The notes under the pieces are model-generated. The model worked only from the letters and a program-made list of their open reading frames with translations. It was not told the DNA's origin and did no database searches. From an uncultured Butyricicoccus sp. (lineage in GTDB: Bacteria; Bacillota; Clostridia; Oscillospirales; Butyricicoccaceae), in NCBI GenBank assembly GCA_934532985.1, contig CAKTAV010000006.1, forward strand, positions 1-64,000: DNA of 64,000 bases. Reading direction: 5' to 3'. This document shows positions 1 through 6,622 of this stretch, piece after piece. Position numbers and translations under genes: made by a program. The first letter of the stretch is position 1, and every line of letters begins with the position of its first letter.

Positions 1-168
1 GTGGATTCTGCCACGCTGGAGGAAAAACGCCGCCTGCTGCGCACCATCGTCAAAAAAGTGGTCTGGGACGGCAAAAACGCCTATGTTTACCTCTTTGCGG
101 AGGATGGAGAGGCGGATTTGCCACCCATTGACCAACCTATGTATCCGTTAGGAGAGGATAGCGAATGA
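1..168 (+). CDS. Large serine recombinase, C-terminal 55 residues (partial; SpoIVCA-like)
   Basis: Frame 1 is open from the window edge to TGA at 166-168. The visible tail carries EEKRRLLRTIVKKVVWDG followed by a YVYLF strand, typical of the C-terminal end of large serine recombinases such as SpoIVCA and Tn4451/TnpX-type resolvases. The catalytic serine domain lies outside the window. The stop codon sits inside the sequence that in the other frame encodes NEILM of sigma-K, so the recombinase gene ends in the junction itself. This, with the sigK 3' half following in the same direction, suggests the enzyme that excises a sigK intervening element. The family call from the tail is fairly safe; the exact role is inferred. 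Confidence 0.75.
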   Translation: MDSATLEEKRRLLRTIVKKVVWDGKNAYVYLFAEDGEADLPPIDQPMYPLGEDSE

Positions 169-185
169 AATCCTAATGTATTTCC
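150..185 (+). other. Putative attachment/crossover junction of a sigK (skin-like) intervening element
   Basis: In the sigK frame the last upstream stop is TAG at 149-151. The codons from 164 read N-E-I-L-M-Y-F-R, the conserved sigma-K segment that precedes region 3 and lies near where the Bacillus and Clostridioides skin elements are inserted. The recombinase stop (166-168) lies in the same bases. The exact core dinucleotide cannot be fixed without the other end of the element. Confidence 0.55.
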
Positions 186-523
186 GCTCCTGCCGCAAGA
201 AATCCCGCGAAATTTCTTTGGAAGATCCCTTAGAGCAAACCGGCGAGTCCGGAAGCCTGACCTTAATGGATGTCCTCAGTTTTGAGGATGATTCGTTGGA
301 ACGCGTCGAATGCAGCGATTGCTATCAACTGCTCTATCATTGTTTTCGTACCTGTTTGAACTCCCGCGAGCGCAGCATTCTCTCTCTTCGTTACGGTCTC
401 TCCGGAAATCCGCCTATGACCCAGCGAGATGTCGCCTCTCTCCATGGTATTTCTCGTTCCTATGTTTCCCGCATTGAAAAACGGGCGATTGAAAAACTTT
501 CACTCGCCATGAATCGTCCGTAG
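176..523 (+). CDS. sigK: RNA polymerase sigma-K factor, 3' half (C-terminal domain; gene interrupted)
   Basis: The 115 residues from ATG 176 correspond to the C-terminal half of mother-cell sporulation sigma factor sigma-K. A SLEDPLEQTGESGSLTLMDVL segment matches the sigma-K LHDPIGxDxEGNxxSLIDVL region. Sigma region 4.2 follows, with a helix-turn-helix TQRDVASLHGISRSYVSRIE. Regions 1.2-2.4, needed for core binding and -10 recognition, are missing. No Shine-Dalgarno is placed for ATG 176, and the frame is open a little further upstream (N-E-I-L before M), so this looks like the downstream part of a split gene rather than an independent small protein. After excision of the element it would be fused to a 5' half outside the window. 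No frameshift is seen. Confidence 0.85.
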   Translation: MYFRSCRKKSREISLEDPLEQTGESGSLTLMDVLSFEDDSLERVECSDCYQLLYHCFRTCLNSRERSILSLRYGLSGNPPMTQRDVASLHGISRSYVSRIEKRAIEKLSLAMNRP

Positions 524-532
524 TGTCCGACC

Positions 533-565
533 GGCAGAAGAGAATCTCTTCTGCCCGTCTTTTGT
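533..565 (+). terminator. Terminator after sigK
   Basis: Perfect 9-bp stem GGCAGAAGA / TCTTCTGCC with a 5-nt loop, followed by a T-rich run (CTTTTGTTTC), ten bases after the sigK stop. Confidence 0.8.
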
Positions 566-573
566 TTCTCTAT

Positions 574-1023
574 TTATTCTTCGTTGCAGTCTCCCAGTCC
601 ATTCTCTTCAACCTCTCGAACATCTTTCACACGAAATCCTTCTTGAAGCATTCGCTCTGCAAAAACTCCGTTTCCTTCGATCAATCGCCCTAAAAAGCTT
701 CCGTCATAAATGCGTCCCACACCGCAGCTCGGGCTGCGGCTCTGCAGCACCGCCAGTGAAATCTTCTCCCTCTGTGCACACTCCAGCGCTTTCTGTGCGC
801 CCATTTGAAACTGCTGATCCACATTCACACCGTCTCGGTTGATCGCCGCGCCATCCCGCAGCTCCACCGGCACGCGCGGTATCGGCAGTCCGCCCATTAC
901 CTCCGGACAGACCGCAACCACCTCCTGTCCCGCCAAAAGCTCCTTTAGCCTTTGGCTCTCATTGCTTCCTCCGTTATATTTGCAGCACTCCCCCAGCAGG
1001 CACGCACTGACTAAAATCTTCAT
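574..1023 (-). CDS. DUF523 / TudS-like thiouracil desulfurase family protein
   Basis: A 149-residue cytosolic protein with the DUF523 signature: N-terminal MKILVSACLLGExCKYNGG, a central VCPEVxGGLPIPRxPxE and C-terminal QSRSPSCGVGRIYDG. These cysteines correspond to the [4Fe-4S] ligands described for TudS, which desulfurates 2-thiouracil. Length is normal for single-domain members. ATG 1023 has AGGGAGGATAAA just upstream. It faces sigK tail-to-tail and has no operon partner in the same direction before 1097. The family is certain; thiouracil as substrate is inferred. Confidence 0.85.
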   Translation of the reverse strand: MKILVSACLLGECCKYNGGSNESQRLKELLAGQEVVAVCPEVMGGLPIPRVPVELRDGAAINRDGVNVDQQFQMGAQKALECAQREKISLAVLQSRSPSCGVGRIYDGSFLGRLIEGNGVFAERMLQEGFRVKDVREVEENGLGDCNEE

Positions 1024-1096
1024 TTTATCCTCCCTATCCTTGCAAAAACAGCGACCAAGTTTCCTCAGCCGCTGTCTTTCTTTGATCCATTCTCTT

Positions 1097-2239
1097 TTAT
1101 CGTGATACCGTAATGCCGTTAAACTTCACACCGCTGTCACTGTTGACCGTAATCGTGACGGTATCGTCCTCGGACAGATCCACCGCGCCAATCGCATAGT
1201 GTGTCTTGTCCAAATCATAGCTCGTCACACAGTCAATCGTCTTATAGGTATAGCCATTGACCTCAATCGCAATCGAATCCGAGCCGCTGCTCGCCGGTTC
1301 ATAGCTGATACCCAGCACGGTCGCGTCACCCGTATAGCTATACTGATTATCCGAAACATAGGTCAAGTCATCCGCGCTGATGAACTTAAACTTGTCCATT
1401 TCCTTGACGCCGTCATACTGTGCGCTGACCTTCTTGGTCGATGCTGTCACACCGCTCTGGATATTCTGATCGATTGCCACCGCAATTGCATTGGCATATA
1501 GCGCATAGCCGTCGTCGTTTGGATACACGCCGTCCGTGGTCAGCTCGTCCTCGCTCTTACCCGAATCCACAAACGCATTGTTCATGTTCACACAGGTAAG
1601 ACCGTACTGGCTGGCAATATCACGCACTGTGCCCGAGAAATTGCTGTCGCTGACATAGGTCGAAACCATCGGCATGATAACCATCTGCGCATTTGCCCGC
1701 CGCAGGCCACGAATAATCGACTCATAATCCCGCTGGAACGTACCGATTTCTCCGTTCTGATCCATCGAGCCAAAGCAGACAATTGCCAAATCATAGTCAT
1801 CCCACTTATTCTGCTTTACCGTGCAGTAGCCTTGAAATGCAGTCGTGACCGCTACCGCAAAATTATCCACGGTAACATCCGATCCATAATTCTTTTCCAG
1901 GGTGTCCTTGAGCACAGTGTCCCACTCATGCCCCTCGCTTGCACCGCTGCTGACACCAAACGTATCACCGAGTACCGCAATGCGTACCGGTTCTTTTTTG
2001 CTCAGCTTGGTATACAGCGATTCACTGCTCTTCTTAGCATTCTTGATATCCGCGATCGGATTTTCCTCTTGCGTATCTGTCGTGCTGCTGTCCACAAAGG
2101 ATGCTGCCTTGGTTCCCTGTGCAGAGAGATTCTCCGCTTCCTTCTTTTGATCCAGCGTGTACCAGCTCAAACCGCCTGCGATACCAATCGCCATCATTAC
2201 AGTCAACAGCTTTATTCCAACTCCAGGAGATCGTTTCAT
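1097..2239 (-). CDS. Membrane-anchored SGNH/GDSL-hydrolase-like protein with degenerate catalytic residues
   Basis: 380 residues. One N-terminal membrane helix (about 8-27) acts as an anchor, a linker runs to about 80, an SGNH-like alpha/beta domain spans about 85-260, and a beta-rich C-terminal domain follows. Block I reads VLGDTFG, with Thr93 where the nucleophilic serine of GDS is expected. Block III reads FGSMD without the usual Asn. Block V reads DGVYPND, with Tyr239 replacing the catalytic His. All three changes suggest a binding protein rather than an esterase. Its start overlaps the stop of the upstream CpsD-like gene by 4 bp (ATGA), so it is the last gene of a polysaccharide-type operon. 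A role in recognising or modifying surface polysaccharide is inferred. Confidence 0.75.
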   Translation of the reverse strand: MKRSPGVGIKLLTVMMAIGIAGGLSWYTLDQKKEAENLSAQGTKAASFVDSSTTDTQEENPIADIKNAKKSSESLYTKLSKKEPVRIAVLGDTFGVSSGASEGHEWDTVLKDTLEKNYGSDVTVDNFAVAVTTAFQGYCTVKQNKWDDYDLAIVCFGSMDQNGEIGTFQRDYESIIRGLRRANAQMVIMPMVSTYVSDSNFSGTVRDIASQYGLTCVNMNNAFVDSGKSEDELTTDGVYPNDDGYALYANAIAVAIDQNIQSGVTASTKKVSAQYDGVKEMDKFKFISADDLTYVSDNQYSYTGDATVLGISYEPASSGSDSIAIEVNGYTYKTIDCVTSYDLDKTHYAIGAVDLSEDDTVTITVNSDSGVKFNGITVSR

Positions 2240-2967
2240 TCCGTTTCCCCTCCCTTTTCTTTGCGTGCCGTTTTTTCTGCGCCGCGTGCTCGTGCGCTAT
2301 CCGAATCATAGCTGGCAATAATCGTACCCATAATTTTGACGCCAGCCTCTTCCAAAATCGCTACTGCGTGCTGTGTCGGCTCCTTGCGGGAATAGCCGCG
2401 ACGGACGACCAAAATGCAACCATCCACCTGTTGTCCAATCAACGCCGCATCCGATGCCGTGTGTACCGACGGTGCATCCAGCAAAATCACATCAAATTCC
2501 CGCGAAAGCAGGTTGATAATCTTCTTCAGCTGTCCACTCGCCAACAACGACTCCGCATTCGGCGCAGGACGTCCCGCCGTCAAGATAAATAAATTTTCAT
2601 AGGACGAACGCTTAATCACGATTTCATCCTGAATATGTGCCAGCAGTTCCGACACGCCGCGTCCCTGTTCTAGACCAAACAGGCGGTTAATACGCGGGCT
2701 GCGCAGATCCGTGTCCACTAACAGCACACGCTTTCCCTCCGCCGCCAGCGCTATCGCCATATTGGCTACCGTAATCGTCTTTGCTTCATGTGGCAGTGCA
2801 CTGGTAAACATCAGCTTGAGGCACGCTTCGCCTTCCCGCAGATAATCCAAGGATTCACACGCTTCTCCATATGCATCCCAAATATTCTGCGGCATGTATC
2901 GGGACAGCATTCGGCGTGCTGTTTCTTTTGCTTCGCGCGTCAGCGCAGAATTTTTCTTCGCCATCAT
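2236..2967 (-). CDS. CpsD/CapB-type tyrosine kinase-like ATPase (BY-kinase family)
   Basis: 243 residues from ATG 2967, chosen because GAGGAGGA lies just 5' of it; an ATG at 2982 overlaps the upstream stop but lacks a ribosome site. BY-kinases are P-loop ATPases that act with a CpsC-type membrane partner to control polysaccharide chain length. Walker A is altered, TSALPHEAKTIT in place of PGEGKST, but keeps Lys63 and Thr64. Walker A' is VLLVDTDLRSP (Asp85, Asp87) and Walker B VILLDAP (Asp164). The usual C-terminal tyrosine cluster is absent: the tail is charged with one tyrosine. It may bind nucleotide without autophosphorylating in the normal way. It lies between the CpsC-like and SGNH-like genes with 4-bp overlaps. 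Confidence 0.85.
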   Translation of the reverse strand: MMAKKNSALTREAKETARRMLSRYMPQNIWDAYGEACESLDYLREGEACLKLMFTSALPHEAKTITVANMAIALAAEGKRVLLVDTDLRSPRINRLFGLEQGRGVSELLAHIQDEIVIKRSSYENLFILTAGRPAPNAESLLASGQLKKIINLLSREFDVILLDAPSVHTASDAALIGQQVDGCILVVRRGYSRKEPTQHAVAILEEAGVKIMGTIIASYDSDSARARGAEKTARKEKGGETE

Positions 2968-2978
2968 CTGTCCTCCTC

Positions 2979-3665
2979 TCATCGACCGCGTTCCGGAATT
3001 TCTGTCAATACCGGAATATCAAATACCGCTTCCCAATCCTCGGCGCCACGCAATGTGTGGTCACGCATCGCCGCGATAATCGCGATAATCCAGCGCACAA
3101 TAATACCGATCAGCATTGCCGCAATGGTACACGGAATTGGCTTCGGCCAATTCGGCTGCAATGGCAGTGTCGCCGCATCCAGTACATACGCCTGCACACC
3201 AACCGAGTCCAGCGTCTTTACCGCCGCTTCTGCTGCCGCCTGCGCAAGCAGCCGTGTCGACTGTGCATCATCATACGATGCCGTGACATAAAATACCGCC
3301 GTTTCGCCATTCTGCTTAACCGAAATATGCTTTGCCAGTGCCTTCGTCTCCATCGAGCTGTCCAGAGAACGACGCACTCGTTTCATTGCTTTTTCACTTG
3401 TCATCACTTCAAGATAGGACTGTCCGTGCGACTGAGAAATTTCCGTCGCGCTTCCTGCCGCAGAACCCGCTGCGATCCCCTTTCCGGAATCGCCCGCCGC
3501 TGCCGATACATATACCGACGCCTGCGACGTATATGACGGCGATGTCAGCACTACTGTGTACAGCATTGTCGCCGTACCAAGCAGCATTCCCCAAAACAAA
3601 ATACTCCAGATGCTCCGAAGTCCAGCCACAAATACCGCGCCGAATCCTTTCCTGCTCCACCCCAT
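2979..3665 (-). CDS. CpsC/Wzz-type polysaccharide co-polymerase (chain-length determinant)
   Basis: 228 residues with the Wzz layout. A membrane helix at about 17-40 is followed by an extracytoplasmic part beginning SPSYTSQASVYV, a second helix at about 178-200, and a short cytoplasmic tail. Such proteins set polysaccharide length and activate the partner BY-kinase, here encoded immediately downstream with overlapping start and stop. The proline motif before helix 2 is present as LPLQPNWPKP. The first start has an AGGAAGGAAG ribosome site. No glycosyltransferase, flippase or polymerase gene is adjacent, so this three-gene unit probably serves a polysaccharide locus elsewhere. Confidence 0.85.
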   Translation of the reverse strand: MGWSRKGFGAVFVAGLRSIWSILFWGMLLGTATMLYTVVLTSPSYTSQASVYVSAAAGDSGKGIAAGSAAGSATEISQSHGQSYLEVMTSEKAMKRVRRSLDSSMETKALAKHISVKQNGETAVFYVTASYDDAQSTRLLAQAAAEAAVKTLDSVGVQAYVLDAATLPLQPNWPKPIPCTIAAMLIGIIVRWIIAIIAAMRDHTLRGAEDWEAVFDIPVLTEIPERGR

Positions 3666-3811
3666 ATTGCTTCTTCCTTCCTACACTTGATTTCTGACAA
3701 CATGTCGGTTTTTTCATTTTTTCGATATTTCCCGACAATAATAATACTACCGCCCACAACCCGCGCTGTCAATCATTTTGTTGTGTTTTCTGCATATTAT
3801 CCACGGAAACA

Positions 3812-3920
3812 TCGCTGCGACGCACTTCGCTACATCGCCACGCCGAGGCGTCGGCATGGCTCAGCCGCTCCGTGGTCTTGCTCCTTCGCGCCACAACCGC
3901 TTCGCTGGGTTGTGGCGCGA
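3812..3920 (+). repeat. Dispersed GC-rich repeat, copy 1
   Basis: About 109 bp that match the reverse complement of 51824-51934 with roughly ten differences and similar length. Its right part forms an 11-bp hairpin CGCGCCACAAC / GTTGTGGCGCG (about 3886-3919). Both copies are in gene-free gaps. Confidence 0.8.
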
Positions 3921-3993
3921 GATTATTGCTGACAGTGAACTCTTATCTTTTTGTAGGCGTACAATCCCTCAGTCAGTTGCAGAAGAATTGCCA

Positions 3994-4052
3994 TCCCGCT
4001 TTCGCTACGCTCACATGCCACTGGCATGGCGCGTCCCGTTTGCACAAGGGAG
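3994..4052 (+). repeat. Dispersed repeat, second type, copy 1
   Basis: The stretch starting TCCCGCTTTCGCT and containing CTCACATGCCA and GGCATG aligns with 45343-45400 at about 85% identity over about 57 bp. Both copies lie in intergenic gaps. Confidence 0.65.
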
Positions 4053-4269
4053 CTAAAGTCTGTAAGATTTGCTCTGAGAACAGACGGCTACCAATTTCGG
4101 TCTTTACCCACTATGCGCATCGTAGATACCCTCTGCAAATCTTTTGAGTGAGCGAAGCGAACGGCCAGATTTGCTAGGGTCGGTACGCTAGGCAATCTGT
4201 CACCACTTTCCCTTATGTAGCGGTTGCAAGATAATAGACCAGCTTTCCCTACAGGCAGCTCGGAAGGGT

Positions 4270-4293
4270 GCAGGGAACGCGGCCGTTCCCTGC
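4270..4293. repeat. Perfect 9-bp inverted repeat (hairpin)
   Basis: GCAGGGAAC, loop GCGGCC, GTTCCCTGC. It has no T-run, so it is not a simple terminator. Confidence 0.7.
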
Positions 4294-4311
4294 TGATTTT
4301 CTTCTGGTTCG

Positions 4312-4335
4312 TCTTCTTTTGTCACCAAAAGAAGA
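4312..4335. repeat. Perfect 10-bp inverted repeat (hairpin)
   Basis: TCTTCTTTTG, loop TCAC, CAAAAGAAGA, 18 bp from the previous hairpin. The pair may belong to one non-coding mobile element. Confidence 0.7.
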
Positions 4336-4457
4336 TGAACTTAATCATACTTACAACTAGTGCAAGGTAGCAAGCAAATAGAGCAAGAACAATGGACGGA
4401 AAACCCGTCCACTCAAATATCATATTCGCTATGATACGTATATCACCCAATCGACAA

Positions 4458-4493
4458 AGGGGCTGTTGCAACAGACAAAATGCAGCAGCCCCT
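4458..4493 (-). terminator. Terminator-like hairpin after folBK (member of the recurring hairpin family)
   Basis: GGGGCTGTTGCA and TGCAGCAGCCCC pair over 12 positions with one wobble, around an A-rich loop. It abuts the stop of the folB-folK gene. The stem resembles hairpins at 27591, 41523, 45215 and 51687. Confidence 0.65.
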
Positions 4494-4496
4494 CTC

Positions 4497-5306
4497 TCAC
4501 AGCTTTTCCAGCAGCTGTGTCATTGTTTTCCTTGTCACCGGATGCACCAAATACGGCGCAATCTGCACCATTGGCTCTAGCACAAACGTCCGATGTGCCA
4601 AGTCCGGATGCGGGATCACCAAATCGCTATCCCACAAAATCAACTCATCATAAAACAGGATGTCCAAGTCCAGTGTCCGTGGCCCCCAGTGCCGCAGGCG
4701 GACGCGCTCCGCCCGTTGCTCTCCTTCATGCAGAACATCCAGCAGTTCATGCGGCGTCAGCAGCGTGCGGATACACATACAGCCGTTCAAAAACTCGTCT
4801 TGATCCGTCACACCATACGGCTCCGTCACAATATAGTCCGATACACACTCCACCCGAATGTCCGGCCGCGCATCTAAAAACGAAATCGCTTCGTCTAAAT
4901 ACGCCTTTTTATTTCCCATATTGGAACCAAGCGCTATATAGGCCGTGTGCCACTCGCGTGCAATTTTCACCGAAACCGTGTCTAACGGCAACTTTACCGG
5001 TGCCCATGGCTTTTTCAGCTCAATCGTCACGCGATCCAGCAGCTCATACTGAAGCAACAAACGCTCTGCCAGATGCTCAGCCGCCGCTTCAATCAGCTGA
5101 TAGGTATTCTCCTGTAAAAAGCGGACGATCTCCGCGCTGACCTCTCCGTAATTGACGGAACGCTGTAAATCATCTGTCTGTCCCGCCAGTCGCGTGTCCA
5201 GCTCCAGCACCGCGCTGACCACAAATTTTTGTCCCAGCGCCGTCTCTTCCGCAAACACTCCGTGGTTTGCAAACACCTGTAAATTTTGAATCGTGATCTG
5301 ATCCAT
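4497..5306 (-). CDS. folBK: Bifunctional dihydroneopterin aldolase / HPPK (FolB-FolK fusion)
   Basis: 269 residues. Positions 1-118 are FolB (MDQITIQNLQVFANHGV, with VNYGEV near 52 and the conserved Lys in ELKKP), which cleaves 7,8-dihydroneopterin. Positions 120-269 are HPPK (YIALGSNMGN near 123, and GPRTLDLDILFYD near 208), which pyrophosphorylates 6-hydroxymethyl-7,8-dihydropterin. The product feeds FolP, encoded 11 bp upstream. FolB-FolK fusions are well known in Firmicutes. Last gene of the folate operon running from 8377. Confidence 0.95.
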   Translation of the reverse strand: MDQITIQNLQVFANHGVFAEETALGQKFVVSAVLELDTRLAGQTDDLQRSVNYGEVSAEIVRFLQENTYQLIEAAAEHLAERLLLQYELLDRVTIELKKPWAPVKLPLDTVSVKIAREWHTAYIALGSNMGNKKAYLDEAISFLDARPDIRVECVSDYIVTEPYGVTDQDEFLNGCMCIRTLLTPHELLDVLHEGEQRAERVRLRHWGPRTLDLDILFYDELILWDSDLVIPHPDLAHRTFVLEPMVQIAPYLVHPVTRKTMTQLLEKL

Positions 5307-5317
5307 ATCTCTATCCT

Positions 5318-6124
5318 TTACGAATGTAAAATCGCTTCTGTCATATCAATCGCCCGACGATTCTTTTTGACGTCGTGGACGCGTACAAACGCACAGCCCT
5401 TCATAACGCCAAGCACTGTCGTCGCGAGCGTTCCTTCCTCGCGTTCGTCCTTCGGCAGATCCAGTGTCAAACCGATCATCGACTTGCGCGATGTGCCGAG
5501 CAGCACCGGATAGCCCAGCTCATGCAGCAGCTCCACGTGATTTGTCAGCTGCAGATTCTGCTCCAGCGTTTTGGCAAACCCAATGCCCGGATCCAGAATA
5601 ATGCGGTCATCCGCAACGCCCGCCTGCTTCGCCAGGCGTACGCTCTCACGCAGATCCTCCAAGACATCCGCAAGGTAGTCGTTATACACTGCTTCTTTTC
5701 GGTTGTGCATCAGGCAGCACGCCACGCCGCTCTGCGCCACACACTCCGCCATGTTCGGGTCATATTTCAGTCTCCAAATATCATTCACCAAGTCTGCTCC
5801 GGCCGCAATTGCCGCCTTCGCCACCTTACTTTTATAGGTATCCACCGAAATCGGAACATCAAGCCGCGCCTTTACCGCTTCAATAATCGGTACAATACGG
5901 TCGATTTCCTCTTGGTCAGAAATCTGCGTATAGCCTGGACGCGTCGATTCTCCGCCAATATCGATAATATCCATGCCGTCTGCCAGCATTTCCTCCGCAT
6001 GGCGCAGCGCGGCATCCTTTCCATTCCAGCGTCCGCCGTCAGAAAAAGAATCCGGTGTCACATTCAAAATACCCATCACATAGGTGTGGTGCTGCGTATC
6101 AAACTGTTTTCCTCCGATAATCAA
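5318..6124 (-). CDS. folP: Dihydropteroate synthase
   Basis: 268 residues. It joins p-aminobenzoate to 6-hydroxymethyl-dihydropterin pyrophosphate. Signature 1 is MGILNVTPDSFSDGG (about 17-31) and signature 2 is IDIGGESTRPG (about 55-65); DPGIGFAKT and TSRKSMIG are also present. The start is a TTG codon at 6124, preceded by TAGGAGG with 8-nt spacing; no ATG fits better before the conserved MGILN. It sits between the HD gene and folBK. Confidence 0.95.
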   Translation of the reverse strand: MIIGGKQFDTQHHTYVMGILNVTPDSFSDGGRWNGKDAALRHAEEMLADGMDIIDIGGESTRPGYTQISDQEEIDRIVPIIEAVKARLDVPISVDTYKSKVAKAAIAAGADLVNDIWRLKYDPNMAECVAQSGVACCLMHNRKEAVYNDYLADVLEDLRESVRLAKQAGVADDRIILDPGIGFAKTLEQNLQLTNHVELLHELGYPVLLGTSRKSMIGLTLDLPKDEREEGTLATTVLGVMKGCAFVRVHDVKKNRRAIDMTEAILHS

Positions 6125-6136
6125 CGCGGTTTCCTC

Positions 6137-6616
6137 CTAAATCGTCAAGGTGTAGTTCTTTTGTTGCTCCGTCCATTTGCAGCTGTTCACTGCAGCACAG
6201 GCAAAGCACGGCCGGGAGCGTTTATCTGCCTCAAAAATCAAGTCATGCAGACATGTTCCGCCGAAGGTGCGCCCGTGATGATTGCGAACACATTCCAAAA
6301 TTGCGCTCTGTTCCTCTACCGTAAACACACTCTCCTGCAAAATCGCGCGCGCAAGCGGCTCACCTGCCTGCTCGTGCGGTGTTCCGGTTTCGTATTGCAC
6401 CGCTCGCCCGATGTCATGCAGCAGCGCTGCCGCATACAGTACATCGCGCGGTATCTTTGCCTGGCGCTCCAAGTTCAAAATATACGCCGTCCGCGCCACA
6501 TCCAATAGATGCGGCATACCGTGACGGCAGTAAATCCGATCTTGTTCCATCCGTTCCAGACGCGTTAATTCCGCCCGAAAGACTGGGTGATTCCAAATAG
6601 CGTCCAGACGCTCCAT
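6137..6616 (-). CDS. HD-domain phosphohydrolase in the folate operon
   Basis: 159 residues with an HD fold: a first His in CRHGMPHLLDVARTAYIL, the metal-binding pair in LYAAALLHDIGRA, and a distal HHG. A cysteine-rich C-terminus (CFACAAVNSC) is similar to that of other clostridial HD proteins encoded in folate loci. The start lies 7 bp after the DHFR-FolC stop, and its ribosome site is inside that gene's end. Because the operon lacks a recognisable enzyme for dephosphorylating dihydroneopterin triphosphate, it is a candidate for that step, but this is inference from position only. Confidence 0.8.
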   Translation of the reverse strand: MERLDAIWNHPVFRAELTRLERMEQDRIYCRHGMPHLLDVARTAYILNLERQAKIPRDVLYAAALLHDIGRAVQYETGTPHEQAGEPLARAILQESVFTVEEQSAILECVRNHHGRTFGGTCLHDLIFEADKRSRPCFACAAVNSCKWTEQQKNYTLTI

Positions 6617-6622
6617 CCCACA

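Larger units (their letters stand above)
3666..4496. other. 831-bp gap with dispersed repeats and hairpins, no credible gene
   Basis: No open frame here has a ribosome site or recognisable protein. It contains a GC-rich repeat (3812-3920) with an inverted copy at 51824-51934, a second repeat (3994-4052) related to 45343-45400, an imperfect hairpin at 4172-4200, two strong hairpins (4270-4293, 4312-4335) and the terminator-like hairpin 4458-4493 that ends the folate operon. The promoter of the CpsC operon must also lie at its left end, but I cannot place it confidently. Confidence 0.6.

Noticed and set aside
4057..4260. Possible small genes or riboswitch in the 3666-4496 gap
   Set aside because: Frames lack ribosome sites, and the structure does not match a riboswitch class I can recognise.
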